DNA from: DATAXP01 sp036272935
GTDB taxonomy: Bacteria > Planctomycetota > Planctomycetia > Pirellulales > PNKZ01
Assembly: GCA_036272935.1 (NCBI GenBank)
Contig: DATAXP010000017.1
Span: forward strand, 1-18,232
Length of the DNA: 18,232 nt
Direction of reading: 5' to 3'
Shown here: positions 1 to 6,579 of the stretch, one piece after another
Position numbering within the stretch: the stretch's first letter is position 1
How the letters are laid out: each line of letters begins with the position of its first letter
Program-made: the position numbers and the translations under genes
Notes under the pieces: generated by a model
What the model saw: only the letters and a program-made list of their open reading frames with translations
Database searches by the model: none
Told to the model about the DNA's origin: nothing

Positions 1-228
1 GGCTGGTGGCTTGAACGGCGTGACCGCCAACGAATTCAACCTGATCAATGGCTTGCCCTCCGAGCCTGGCACATTCTCGATCGCGGTGGGCAACACGCTG
101 CCCGGCGGCGCCGGCTATGTGGCGCTGGATTACAGTCCGTCGGCGGTGCCCGAGCCGGGCAGCATGGCGCTCGCCGGCCTGGCCGCCTTAGGCATGACCG
201 GCCTCGGCTGGCGGCAACGCCGTCGTCG
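1..228 (+). repeat. Inverted repeat, left copy (PEP-CTERM coding sequence)
   Basis: This stretch aligns without gaps to the reverse complement of 17882-18109. Comparing by eye I count about 16 mismatches over ~228 bases. Nearly all fall in third codon positions, and only one changes the protein (Gly to Ser in the C-terminal helix). The true extent is unknown because the left copy is cut by the window edge. Similarity ends just after the Arg-rich tail codons. Confidence 0.85.
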
Positions 229-271
229 CCAGCTAGCGGCCCCGCAACCGGATGAGACAACCGCATCCTAA
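1..271 (+). CDS. PEP-CTERM sorting-domain protein, 3' end (5' cut by window edge)
   Basis: The frame is open from the first bases of the window and stops with TAA at 269-271, so only the last ~89 residues are visible. The TTG at 11 is an internal codon, not a start. The visible part ends in the classic PEP-CTERM arrangement: a VPEPGS motif, a short hydrophobic helix (MALAGLAALGMTGLGW) and an Arg-rich tail (RQRRRR). In this family the tail directs export, processing by an exosortase/archaeosortase-type enzyme and surface or matrix attachment. The part before the motif has no recognisable catalytic domain. The protein is almost identical to the - strand gene at the other end of the window up to the RRRR, after which the tails differ (here QLAAPQPDETTAS). 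Function of the exported domain is unknown. Confidence 0.85.
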   Translation, partial: AGGLNGVTANEFNLINGLPSEPGTFSIAVGNTLPGGAGYVALDYSPSAVPEPGSMALAGLAALGMTGLGWRQRRRRQLAAPQPDETTAS

Positions 272-620
272 CCGGCCGCCATTGGGTGCGCTGCGGGCTG
301 GCCCGTCTATCGATCGACTGTGGTGCGCTCCCCGGCGTCGCCTAGGAAGTCACAATCGATCGTCCGCGACCGGCGCGCCGAACCCTGCCGATCACAGGCA
401 ACCAGTACATACGAAACTGGCAGAGCCGCAATAATTTTCCCGTCTTAGGAGCGGCCGGTCACGACGCCCAAGCTGGCCGCAAAAGCTTCAATCGGAACGC
501 TACTTAACTCCATTTAAAAAAATATGTTGCAGCAATCGCGTCGGTCTGGAAGCCCGACATCGATCAAGCAAACGTCAAACCAGGGTCGTCGGACGGATAC
601 AGGTTTGTCGGTCGCAGGAA
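272..620. other. Non-coding stretch, no gene recognised
   Basis: Between the PEP-CTERM stop codon and the first degraded reading frame I see no convincing gene. Short open frames on both strands have Arg/Pro/Ala-rich compositions typical of chance frames in GC-rich DNA. There is an A/T-rich patch around 497-530 (catttaaaaaaatatg) that could be promoter-like, but no intact gene follows it. No clear hairpin terminator was found after the PEP-CTERM gene. Confidence 0.5.
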
Positions 621-959
621 ATGGACATGGTCGCATTTCGCGATACAACCGCCATCCTGCTTGGACCACCCGATTATCCGCCCGAGACATGGGAGCGGTA
701 TCAGCAAGTCGAGAAAGAGCTGCTGGGCGAGGAATGAGATGCGCTCCAGCGATCCGGCGAGTCTGGCCTTCCGTTGCCACTCGAACGGTGGCAGGGCTGG
801 ATGAAGTCGGTTGGTCGTCGTCGTGGGAATGAACTCGACAAGCAGGTCCTCGACATCTTCTCGTACGAATGCCGGGCCGCGCTGCACCGATGCTATTCGG
901 CCGTCTGGTACGAATTGTTGCTACGTTTGCCACGGCCATTTAGCTTGGTTTTGGGATAG
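621..959 (+). pseudogene. Broken reading frame of unknown family
   Basis: One frame reads from ATG 621 for 38 codons (beginning MDMVAFRDTTAILLGPPDY), meets TGA at 735-737, then stays open in the same frame to a TAG ending at 959. The part after the stop contains Trp-, Tyr- and Cys-containing segments such as LERWQGWMKSVG and YECRAALHRCYSAVWYELL. Its third codon positions are mostly G or C, like the real genes here, which suggests former coding sequence rather than a chance frame. I do not recognise the family. The 3' end overlaps, in a different frame, the IS630 remnant that starts near 931, so the last ~10 codons may not belong to it. It could also be two unrelated small genes. Confidence 0.35.
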
Positions 960-1201
960 CTGGAAGGTCCATCCCAAGGCCGAGAATCTGCTGTTCCGCA
1001 GGAACGGCCAACTGACTGCGGATCGAGTGTCTGCCCGGCCATACGCGCCGGAACTCAATCCCGGCCGACGCCGTGTGGGGGGCACACCAAGGCAAATGCC
1101 GTGGCGAACTTCGCGCCCGAAAGTTGGCGGAGCTCGACGCCGCCATCGACAAAGCCTCGGCGGCCTGCCGACACAGCGCGGTTGCCGCGCAGATCAGATA
1201 A
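931..1201 (+). pseudogene. IS630-type transposase remnant (C-terminal DDE part), frameshifted
   Basis: Three frames must be stitched together to read the end of an IS630-family DDE transposase. The first (931-1062) gives WFWDSWKVHPKAENLL followed by RPYAPELNP, the signature [LP]xYAPELNP that surrounds the last catalytic acid in this family. The second (1067-1081) gives DAVWG. The third (1080-1124) gives GHTKANAVANFAPES. The frame of 1067 then resumes from 1124 with LAELDAAIDKASAACRHSAV and ends at TAA 1199-1201. A functional protein would run through these in one frame, so at least three indels have accumulated. The N-terminal helix-turn-helix and first catalytic Asp are not found upstream. 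It is a dead, truncated insertion-sequence gene. Confidence 0.7.
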
Positions 1202-1226
1202 TGAGGCCTGCACCGATAATGAGGCC
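1197..1226. repeat. Two 12-bp direct repeats at the transposase remnant end
   Basis: GATAATGAGGCC occurs at 1197-1208 and again at 1215-1226 (period 18), starting in the stop codon region of the IS630 remnant. It may be a replication-slippage product or part of an old element end. No matching copy was seen on the other side of the remnant. Confidence 0.5.
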
Positions 1227-1416
1227 AGGAACGGCCCTGGTACGAAAAGGGGGCGTGAATTTGCGAAAACGGAGTGAAAACGGCTTGAAAGCGTTATCCT
1301 CCAGGTACATATTATTTTATCGATACATGTTGCCAGCGTTCGCCATTCATCCCCCTTCGCCTGCTTTGCTTGGCGCGTGAAAACCCCTCAGAGTGCTGTC
1401 ATGCATGGAAGTCGGC

Positions 1417-1603
1417 ATGAGAACTAACGGAAGGCCGTCGGAGCTGGAAGCTGGACGTCGCCTGGGAACTTATCAAGTTCCATGCACTGACCGATTTCGC
1501 GGCCTTGCACGTGTTCGATCTGGATGATGCCGTCAACGAGGCACTCTGCGATCTGCACGACAAGCCTCGGCTGACGCAATCGTGCTTCGTCGGTGCTGAA
1601 TGA
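1417..1603 (+). pseudogene. Second IS630-type transposase remnant, N- and C-terminal ends fused by deletion
   Basis: ATG 1417 opens MRTNGRPSELEAGRRLG, which resembles the extreme N-terminus of IS630-family transposases (GRP-x-ELE-x-RR just before the helix-turn-helix). Within ~35 bases a different frame (1451-1603) gives DVAWELIKFHALTDFAALHV and continues to a TGA. This resembles the extreme C-terminus of the same family, where W-x-LK-x-x-x-L-x-x-F follows the catalytic Glu. The whole catalytic core is missing between them, so this looks like an internally deleted relic. The assignment is by motif memory only. The N-terminal piece is short, so its part of the call is the weaker one. Confidence 0.5.
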
Positions 1604-1642
1604 GATACCAGTTACGGTTCATTAACTACGAAAAACGGAATT

Positions 1643-1648
1643 AGGAGG
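1643..1648 (+). promoter_or_regulatory. Strong Shine-Dalgarno that fixes the start of the first operon gene
   Basis: AGGAGG at 1643-1648 lies 7 bases before GTG 1656. A second GTG at 1651 is out of frame and too close to the site. This is the best ribosome binding site in the window and marks the 5' end of the nine-gene operon. A -35/-10 pair could not be identified with confidence in the ~50 bases between the transposase relic and this site. Confidence 0.75.
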
Positions 1649-1655
1649 ACGTGCC

Positions 1656-2321
1656 GTGTCAGTATCGCCGGAATGTTTGGACGCCGACCCTGTTGCCGTG
1701 CTGGAAGACAAGACGACGACGATCATCGACCAGCTCATCGATTCGCTGCCCGACCCGAAACAGCTCACCAGCGAAGAGCGTCGCGGGATCATTGCGAGAT
1801 ACACTTCGGTGCTCGAGGGCAATTTCATCTACTGGATGACGGCAGCGGTCATTGCCGCCAAGGCGGAGCAGTCGCGGCCCATCCTGCTAGGGAATCTGTA
1901 CGAGGAAGTGCACGATGCCCATCCGCACATGCTGCGCAAATTTGCGGTCGCGGCGGGCGCCTTTCCCGGCGAGCAAGACTTCCTGGCCGTGCACGACGAC
2001 CTGACCAAGGTCCGCCTGTTCATGGGCAAGCTCTCGCCGGTCCAGTCGGTGCTGACGATGGGCTTCTTCGAGGGCTTCATCCAAAAGTTTATGGGTTACC
2101 TGGGCTACCTGGCCACGCAACAGGGCTCGACGGAGCTGGAGTACACCGATGTGCATGGTGTCTGCGACATCGAGCACACCGAAGGGCTCTTCAAGGTCTT
2201 GGCGGCCGAGATTGCGCTGAACCCGCCCGAGCCGGATGCGGATCTCTTCGAGGGAGTCATCCTGCTTCGCACGCTGATCGAACGCATTATCCGGCCACAA
2301 GCAGAACCGTCTGCGGCCTGA
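1656..2321 (+). CDS. Heme-oxygenase-like diiron oxidase/oxygenase (HDO superfamily)
   Basis: This 221-residue, largely helical protein matches the HDO ligand pattern. Glu84 and His91 form E-x6-H (EEVHDAHPH), Glu139 lies in GFFEG, and His167, Asp171 and His174 form H-x3-D-x2-H (HGVCDIEH). The spacing resembles characterised members such as CADD, UndA, BesC and SznF, which use a labile non-heme diiron centre and O2. Those enzymes perform oxidative C-C cleavage of amino or fatty acids, desaturation or N-oxygenation, so the family alone does not give the substrate. The protein has no signal peptide and should be cytosolic. It begins at GTG 1656 behind an AGGAGG site and opens the operon, 64 bases (22 to the first possible start) before the carrier protein. 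That suggests its substrate is amino-acid-derived or carrier-bound. A TenA/PqqC-like cofactor enzyme is less likely given the complete metal-ligand set. Confidence 0.8.
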   Translation: MSVSPECLDADPVAVLEDKTTTIIDQLIDSLPDPKQLTSEERRGIIARYTSVLEGNFIYWMTAAVIAAKAEQSRPILLGNLYEEVHDAHPHMLRKFAVAAGAFPGEQDFLAVHDDLTKVRLFMGKLSPVQSVLTMGFFEGFIQKFMGYLGYLATQQGSTELEYTDVHGVCDIEHTEGLFKVLAAEIALNPPEPDADLFEGVILLRTLIERIIRPQAEPSAA

Positions 2322-2385
2322 ATCACCGGGTGAGGAAGTCGGCGTGCCAAGCCAGCCAGGAGCGCTGCCAGTGGAGAAGTCGTGC

Positions 2386-2631
2386 ATGAGCGTTCGATCG
2401 GAGATTCTCGACCAGTTCAAGCAAGTCGCGCAGGAGCAGGACATGCGGCTGGCGCCGCTGTCCGATGAATCGCCGCTGCTGGATTTGGGCTTGGACTCGC
2501 TGTGTTTCGCCATCATTGTGAGCCGCTTGGAGACCGTGCTGGGGGTGGACCCATTCAGCGAGAACGAGGACGCTCACTTTCCTGTGAGTTTGGGAGAGTT
2601 TATTCACTTCTATGAGAAGGCCGTGCAATAG
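2386..2631 (+). CDS. Stand-alone acyl/peptidyl carrier protein (ACP)
   Basis: An 81-residue acidic protein of the phosphopantetheine-binding family. The attachment motif is L-G-L-D-S-L with Ser38 as the expected phosphopantetheine site (LLDLGLDSLCFA, residues 31-42). A second amphipathic region follows (VSRLETVLGVDPF), as in the four-helix ACP fold. I chose ATG 2386 because GGAG at 2373-2376 is well spaced and the length then fits the family. GTG 2344 with an upstream GAGGAAG and GTG 2371 are in-frame alternatives that would add 14 or 5 residues. Its last 20 bases overlap the ligase gene downstream, so the two are probably translationally coupled and the ligase likely loads this carrier. No phosphopantetheinyl transferase gene is in the window. 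Confidence 0.87.
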   Translation: MSVRSEILDQFKQVAQEQDMRLAPLSDESPLLDLGLDSLCFAIIVSRLETVLGVDPFSENEDAHFPVSLGEFIHFYEKAVQ

Positions 2632-4012
2632 CTTCGCTAGCCTGCGGGATGCGATCGATGTTGGCGGGGTGCCGCCGACCGGCTATTTGATCGGCGCCGA
2701 ACATCGCACCGCCCTGGGTGATCTGCTCCAGGGGTCGGCGATTGCGACCGGAGTTGAGGAGCTGCGCGGACGCTCCGTGCTGATCGCGACAGAGGACCCG
2801 TTCCTCGTGGCGCTGGCGCTGATCGAACTCGACGGGCTGGCGCGGCGCATCACGCTCTATCCGCCTGATCTTGCTCTCGAGCATCTGCCCTACGTGATGC
2901 ATTACGCCGAGGTGGATGCGGTGGTCTCCGACGGCCGTTTTCTCAGCGGCGCCTCGATCGGCGCGGCGCAACACGCCATCTGCACTCCGGCGCTGATCCC
3001 GCGCGCTGCTGCCGGCTGGGAGCGTCTGTCGACCGAGTGGATTTTGCTCACCTCGGGCACGACCGGCCGCCCGAAAATGGTGCTGCACACGCTGGCCAGC
3101 CTGGCGGGGGCGATTGGCGCCAGCGAATCGCAAAGCGAAGTGATCTGGAGCACGTTTTACGACATTCGCCGCTACGGCGGGCTGCAAATCTACCTGCGTG
3201 CCGTGCTGACCGGTTCGTCGCTGTTGCTTTCCAGGCCGCAGGAGCCGGTGGCGAACTTCCTCGAGCGTGCCGGAACTGCCGGCATCACGCACATCTCCGG
3301 CACTCCCTCGCACTGGCGGCGGGCGCTGATGAGCCCCGAAGGCCACCGCATTGCGCCACGTTACGTCCGGCTCTCGGGCGAAATCGCCGACCAGGCCATC
3401 CTCAACAACCTGCGCGCGTTCTATCCGGACGCCGCGATCAGCCACGCCTTTGCCACCACGGAAGCCGGCGTGGCCTTCAATGTCTGCGACGAGCTGTCGG
3501 GGTTCCCGGCCAGTACGCTGACCGACACTCCGGACGTCGAGATGCAGGTGCTGGACGCAACGCTGCGCATCCGCTCCAGCCGCACCGCCCAGCGCTATCT
3601 CGGCGAGAATCCGCCCGTACTAAAAGACGCGGAGGGCTTTGTCGACACGGGCGACGTACTCGAGCTGCGCGATGGCCGCTACTATTTTCAGGGCCGGCGC
3701 GACGGCGTGATTAACTTTGGCGGGCTCAAAGTTCATCCCGAGGAAGTAGAAGCGGTGCTCAACCGCCATCCTTCGGTGCGGCTGTCACTGGTCAAGACGA
3801 AGAAGAATCCGATTACCGGCGCGCTGGTGGTCGCCGACGTGCTGCTCAAGGATCCGTCGCTTCCCGCCGGTGAACAGGCGCGCGAACTGCAACAGGCCAT
3901 TCGGCAGTTCTGCCGTGAGTCGCTGCCGCCGCACAAGGTGCCGGCGGTGATCAGCTTTATACCCGCGCTGGCCATTTCGGAGACCGGAAAGCTGGTACGC
4001 CGTCATGGGTAA
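2612..4012 (+). CDS. AMP-forming acyl/aminoacyl ligase (ANL superfamily), probable ACP loader
   Basis: A 466-residue adenylation enzyme. Visible motifs are the P-loop LTSGTTGRPKM (residues 146-156), ATTEAG (A5, 281-286), FVDTGD (A7, 343-348), the hinge and A8 region GRRDGVINFGGLKVHPEEVE (361-380) and the C-terminal catalytic Lys460 in SETGK. The N-terminal half is shorter than in typical acyl-CoA synthetases. It activates a carboxylate as the acyl-AMP and passes it to a thiol. The overlap with the ACP gene suggests that the thiol is the phosphopantetheine arm of that ACP. The ATG at 2612 lies inside the ACP gene, and the 3' end overlaps the SDR gene by 8 bases. The substrate cannot be read from the sequence. 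A CoA ligase role is possible. Confidence 0.85.
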   Translation: MRRPCNSFASLRDAIDVGGVPPTGYLIGAEHRTALGDLLQGSAIATGVEELRGRSVLIATEDPFLVALALIELDGLARRITLYPPDLALEHLPYVMHYAEVDAVVSDGRFLSGASIGAAQHAICTPALIPRAAAGWERLSTEWILLTSGTTGRPKMVLHTLASLAGAIGASESQSEVIWSTFYDIRRYGGLQIYLRAVLTGSSLLLSRPQEPVANFLERAGTAGITHISGTPSHWRRALMSPEGHRIAPRYVRLSGEIADQAILNNLRAFYPDAAISHAFATTEAGVAFNVCDELSGFPASTLTDTPDVEMQVLDATLRIRSSRTAQRYLGENPPVLKDAEGFVDTGDVLELRDGRYYFQGRRDGVINFGGLKVHPEEVEAVLNRHPSVRLSLVKTKKNPITGALVVADVLLKDPSLPAGEQARELQQAIRQFCRESLPPHKVPAVISFIPALAISETGKLVRRHG

Positions 4013-4742
4013 CGTGATCGTGACCGGCGGAAGCCGAGGCATCGGGCTGGGCATCGTACGCCGCTTGGCTAAATCCGGCTACAGCGTGATGGCTGTCGCG
4101 CGCAAAGAGAGCGCCGAGCTGCGCGAGGCCATGGACGAGGCCGCCAGTCGCGGCACCGGCTCCATTGGCTTTGCTGCTTACGATCTGGCTGAGACCGACG
4201 GCATGGCTGCGATCGTCAAGCAACTTCGTAAGGACCGCGGGCCCATCTACGCGCTCGTGAACAACGCGGGCATGAGCGTCGAAGGCACGCTGGCTCTCAC
4301 CAGCGCTACGCAAATCGAGCAAGTGGTGCGGCTCAACGTAGTTTCGCCGATGCTGCTGAGCAAATACGTCTTGCGTTCGATGATGGCCGACGGCGCCGGC
4401 GGCCGCATCGTCAATCTGGCCTCGATCATTGCCTTTACTGGATATAGCGGGCTGTCCGTTTACGGCGCCACCAAAGCGTCGATGATCGGCTTTACCCGCT
4501 CGCTGGCTCGCGAAGTAGGCCGGGCGGGCGTCACCGTCAACGCGGTAGCGCCGGGCTTTGTCGACACCGAGATGACCCAGTCAATGACCGAGGAGCAGCG
4601 CGACCAGATCGCGCGGCGCAGCGCCTTGCGCCGGCTGGTCGAGGTGGATGACGTCGCGGCCGCGGTCGAGTATCTGCTCAGCGATGGCGCCAAGAACATC
4701 ACCGGCACGGTCATCACGGTCGACGCGGGGAATACGGCATGA
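4005..4742 (+). CDS. Short-chain dehydrogenase/reductase, FabG-like
   Basis: A 245-residue classical SDR with a Rossmann fold. The cofactor motif TGGSRGIG lies at residues 7-14 and NNAG at 86-89. The catalytic set is Asn110, Ser140, Tyr153 and Lys157 (SVYGATKAS), and the family-typical VNAVAPGFVDTEM is at 178-190. Length and C-terminus (ITVDAGNT) fit 3-oxoacyl-ACP reductases, which use NADPH to reduce beta-keto thioesters on a carrier. In this operon it could reduce a ketone on the ACP-bound intermediate or oxidise an alcohol. No ketosynthase is present to make a beta-keto acid, so the keto group may arise in another way, for example from the HDO. It starts within the ligase stop region and overlaps the next gene by ATGA. 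Confidence 0.88.
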   Translation: MGNVIVTGGSRGIGLGIVRRLAKSGYSVMAVARKESAELREAMDEAASRGTGSIGFAAYDLAETDGMAAIVKQLRKDRGPIYALVNNAGMSVEGTLALTSATQIEQVVRLNVVSPMLLSKYVLRSMMADGAGGRIVNLASIIAFTGYSGLSVYGATKASMIGFTRSLAREVGRAGVTVNAVAPGFVDTEMTQSMTEEQRDQIARRSALRRLVEVDDVAAAVEYLLSDGAKNITGTVITVDAGNTA

Positions 4743-6544
4743 CCGCAGCACCCAGCGAAACCGTGCAAGCGATTGCTTCGTCGGGCGTGTCCGTATCCCG
4801 GGCCTGGCTGCGGGCGCTGGAGTTGACGGCGCCCATCGCCCGCCAGCGCGAGCGATTGCTGGCCTCCGTCGTCGATGAGTTGGGCGATCGGCTGGGCGAC
4901 AAGCCCGCGCTGCTCTCCGACCGCGAGTGCTTCAGCTACGTCGAACTCGCCGGGCGCGCGCGGCGATATGCCCGTTGGGCGCTCGCGGAGGGCGTGGCCA
5001 AGGGCGACGTGGTCGGACTGCTGATGCCCAACCGCCCCGAGTATCTGGCGATCTGGCTGGGGATCACCCGCATCGGCGGAGTCGTCGCACTGCTCAACAC
5101 CAATTTGGCCGGGCAGTCGCTGGCGCGCTGCATTGACGCTGCATCGGCCAAACACCTCATCGTCGACGCAGAGTTCGCCGACGCGCTCGACACGGCCCTG
5201 CCGCACCTTGCCTCGCCGCCTAAGGTGTGGATTCACGGCGGATCGCGCGGCATCGAGCAGCAAATCGAAAGCCTCGTGGCCGAACCGCTGGGCGCCGCGG
5301 AGTTGCGCGAGATCACGATCGACGACCGCGCGCTCTACATCTTTACCTCCGGCAGCACGGGAATGCCCAAAGCCGTCAACGTGAGCCATGCGCGCGTGAT
5401 GCAGTGGGGGCTGTGGTTCGCGGGCATGATGGACGTTCAGCCGACCGACCGTTTGTACAACTGCCTGCCCATGTATCATAGCGTGGGCGGCGTGCTGGCT
5501 CCGGGCGCGATGCTGGCTGCTGGCGGCTCGCTGGTGGTGCGCGAGAGATTCTCGGCGAGTCAATTCTGGAGCGACATCAGCCGCTGGGAGTGCACCGCCT
5601 TTCAATACATCGGCGAGCTTTGTCGCTACCTGCTGCATCGCCCCTATGCCCCGAGCGAGACCTCGCACCACCTGCGGATTGCCTGCGGCAACGGCCTGGC
5701 GGCCAGTGTGTGGGAGGCGTTCCAGCAGCGCTTCCGCATCCCGCAGATCCTCGAGTTTTACGCTGCCACGGAGGGTGGCATCTCGCTGTTCAACGTGCAG
5801 GGCAAGCCCGGGGCCATCGGACACATTCCCTCGTATCTGGCGCACCGCTTTGCGCCTGCGCTGGTCGCCTTCGACTTTGACCAAGGCGAGCCTGTCCGTG
5901 ACGAGAAAGGTTTCTGTATTCGCTGCGGAGTCAATGAACCCGGCGAGGCGCTCGGCAAGCTGCAGAATGATCCGGCCAGTGCCGGCAGCCGATTCGAGGG
6001 CTATACCAATGCGGCCGAAACGGAAAAGAAAATCCTGCACCATGTGTTCGCGGCAGGCGACGCTTGGATACGGACCGGCGATCTGATGCGCCGGGACGAG
6101 AAGGGCTTCTTCTATTTCGTCGATCGCGTCGGCGACACTTTTCGCTGGAAGGGCGAGAACGTGGCGACCTCCGAAGTGGCGCAAGAGCTCTGCGCTTTCG
6201 AGGGCATCCTGCATGCCAGCGTCTACGGAGTCACGATTCCGGGTATCGAAGGCCGCGCCGGGATGGCAGCCATCGTCTGCGACGGCGCGCTCGATCTTGC
6301 CGCGCTGCATCGGCATCTCGCCGAACGGCTGCCCGCCTACGCGTGTCCGCTGTTTCTGCGGCTCTGCCCGCAGGCCGAGTTAACCGGCACCTTCAAATAT
6401 GCGAAGGCCGATCTCGTTCGGCAGGGATTCAATCCGAACGAATGCGCCGACCCCCTGTACTTCAATCATCCCGAGCTGCGCGACTTCGCCGCGATCGACG
6501 CGCCACTGTACGACGGCATCCTCGCCGGCGCCATCCGTTTATGA
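4739..6544 (+). CDS. FATP-type acyl-CoA synthetase / AMP-dependent ligase
   Basis: A 601-residue ANL enzyme of the fatty-acid-transport-protein (very-long-chain acyl-CoA synthetase, SLC27-like) branch. Motifs are FTSGSTGMPK (202-211), CLPMYHSVGG (242-251), FYAATEGGISLFN (340-352), the branch-typical GKPGAIGHIP (355-364), WIRTGDLM (443-450), DRVGDTFRWKGENVATSEV (462-480) and Lys553 in TGTFKYAK. Members activate fatty or steroidal acids with ATP and transfer them to CoA. A clear membrane helix is not obvious, so it may be soluble or peripheral. The start is fixed by the ATGA overlap with the SDR gene, with GGGGA a few bases upstream. It is the second carboxylate-activating enzyme of the operon and is clearly a different branch from the first, so the two probably activate different acids. 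Confidence 0.85.
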   Translation: MTAAPSETVQAIASSGVSVSRAWLRALELTAPIARQRERLLASVVDELGDRLGDKPALLSDRECFSYVELAGRARRYARWALAEGVAKGDVVGLLMPNRPEYLAIWLGITRIGGVVALLNTNLAGQSLARCIDAASAKHLIVDAEFADALDTALPHLASPPKVWIHGGSRGIEQQIESLVAEPLGAAELREITIDDRALYIFTSGSTGMPKAVNVSHARVMQWGLWFAGMMDVQPTDRLYNCLPMYHSVGGVLAPGAMLAAGGSLVVRERFSASQFWSDISRWECTAFQYIGELCRYLLHRPYAPSETSHHLRIACGNGLAASVWEAFQQRFRIPQILEFYAATEGGISLFNVQGKPGAIGHIPSYLAHRFAPALVAFDFDQGEPVRDEKGFCIRCGVNEPGEALGKLQNDPASAGSRFEGYTNAAETEKKILHHVFAAGDAWIRTGDLMRRDEKGFFYFVDRVGDTFRWKGENVATSEVAQELCAFEGILHASVYGVTIPGIEGRAGMAAIVCDGALDLAALHRHLAERLPAYACPLFLRLCPQAELTGTFKYAKADLVRQGFNPNECADPLYFNHPELRDFAAIDAPLYDGILAGAIRL

Positions 6545-6579
6545 TCCTGTACTCAACTGACCGCCGAAAGTGAAAGCCG

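Noticed and set aside
811..1380. 189-codon + strand frame as an intact gene
   Set aside because: Only its middle part (931-1062) carries transposase similarity. The rest is out of frame with the homologous sequence, so it is part of a pseudogene and not a gene.
2600..3445. 281-codon open frame on the - strand
   Set aside because: Antisense to the first ligase gene, low-complexity Arg/Gln/Gly composition, and no recognisable motif.
4460..6316. 618-codon open frame on the - strand
   Set aside because: It lies antisense to the SDR and FATP-ligase genes, has an Arg/His/Ala/Gly-rich composition without any family motif, and is explained by GC-rich codon use in the real genes.
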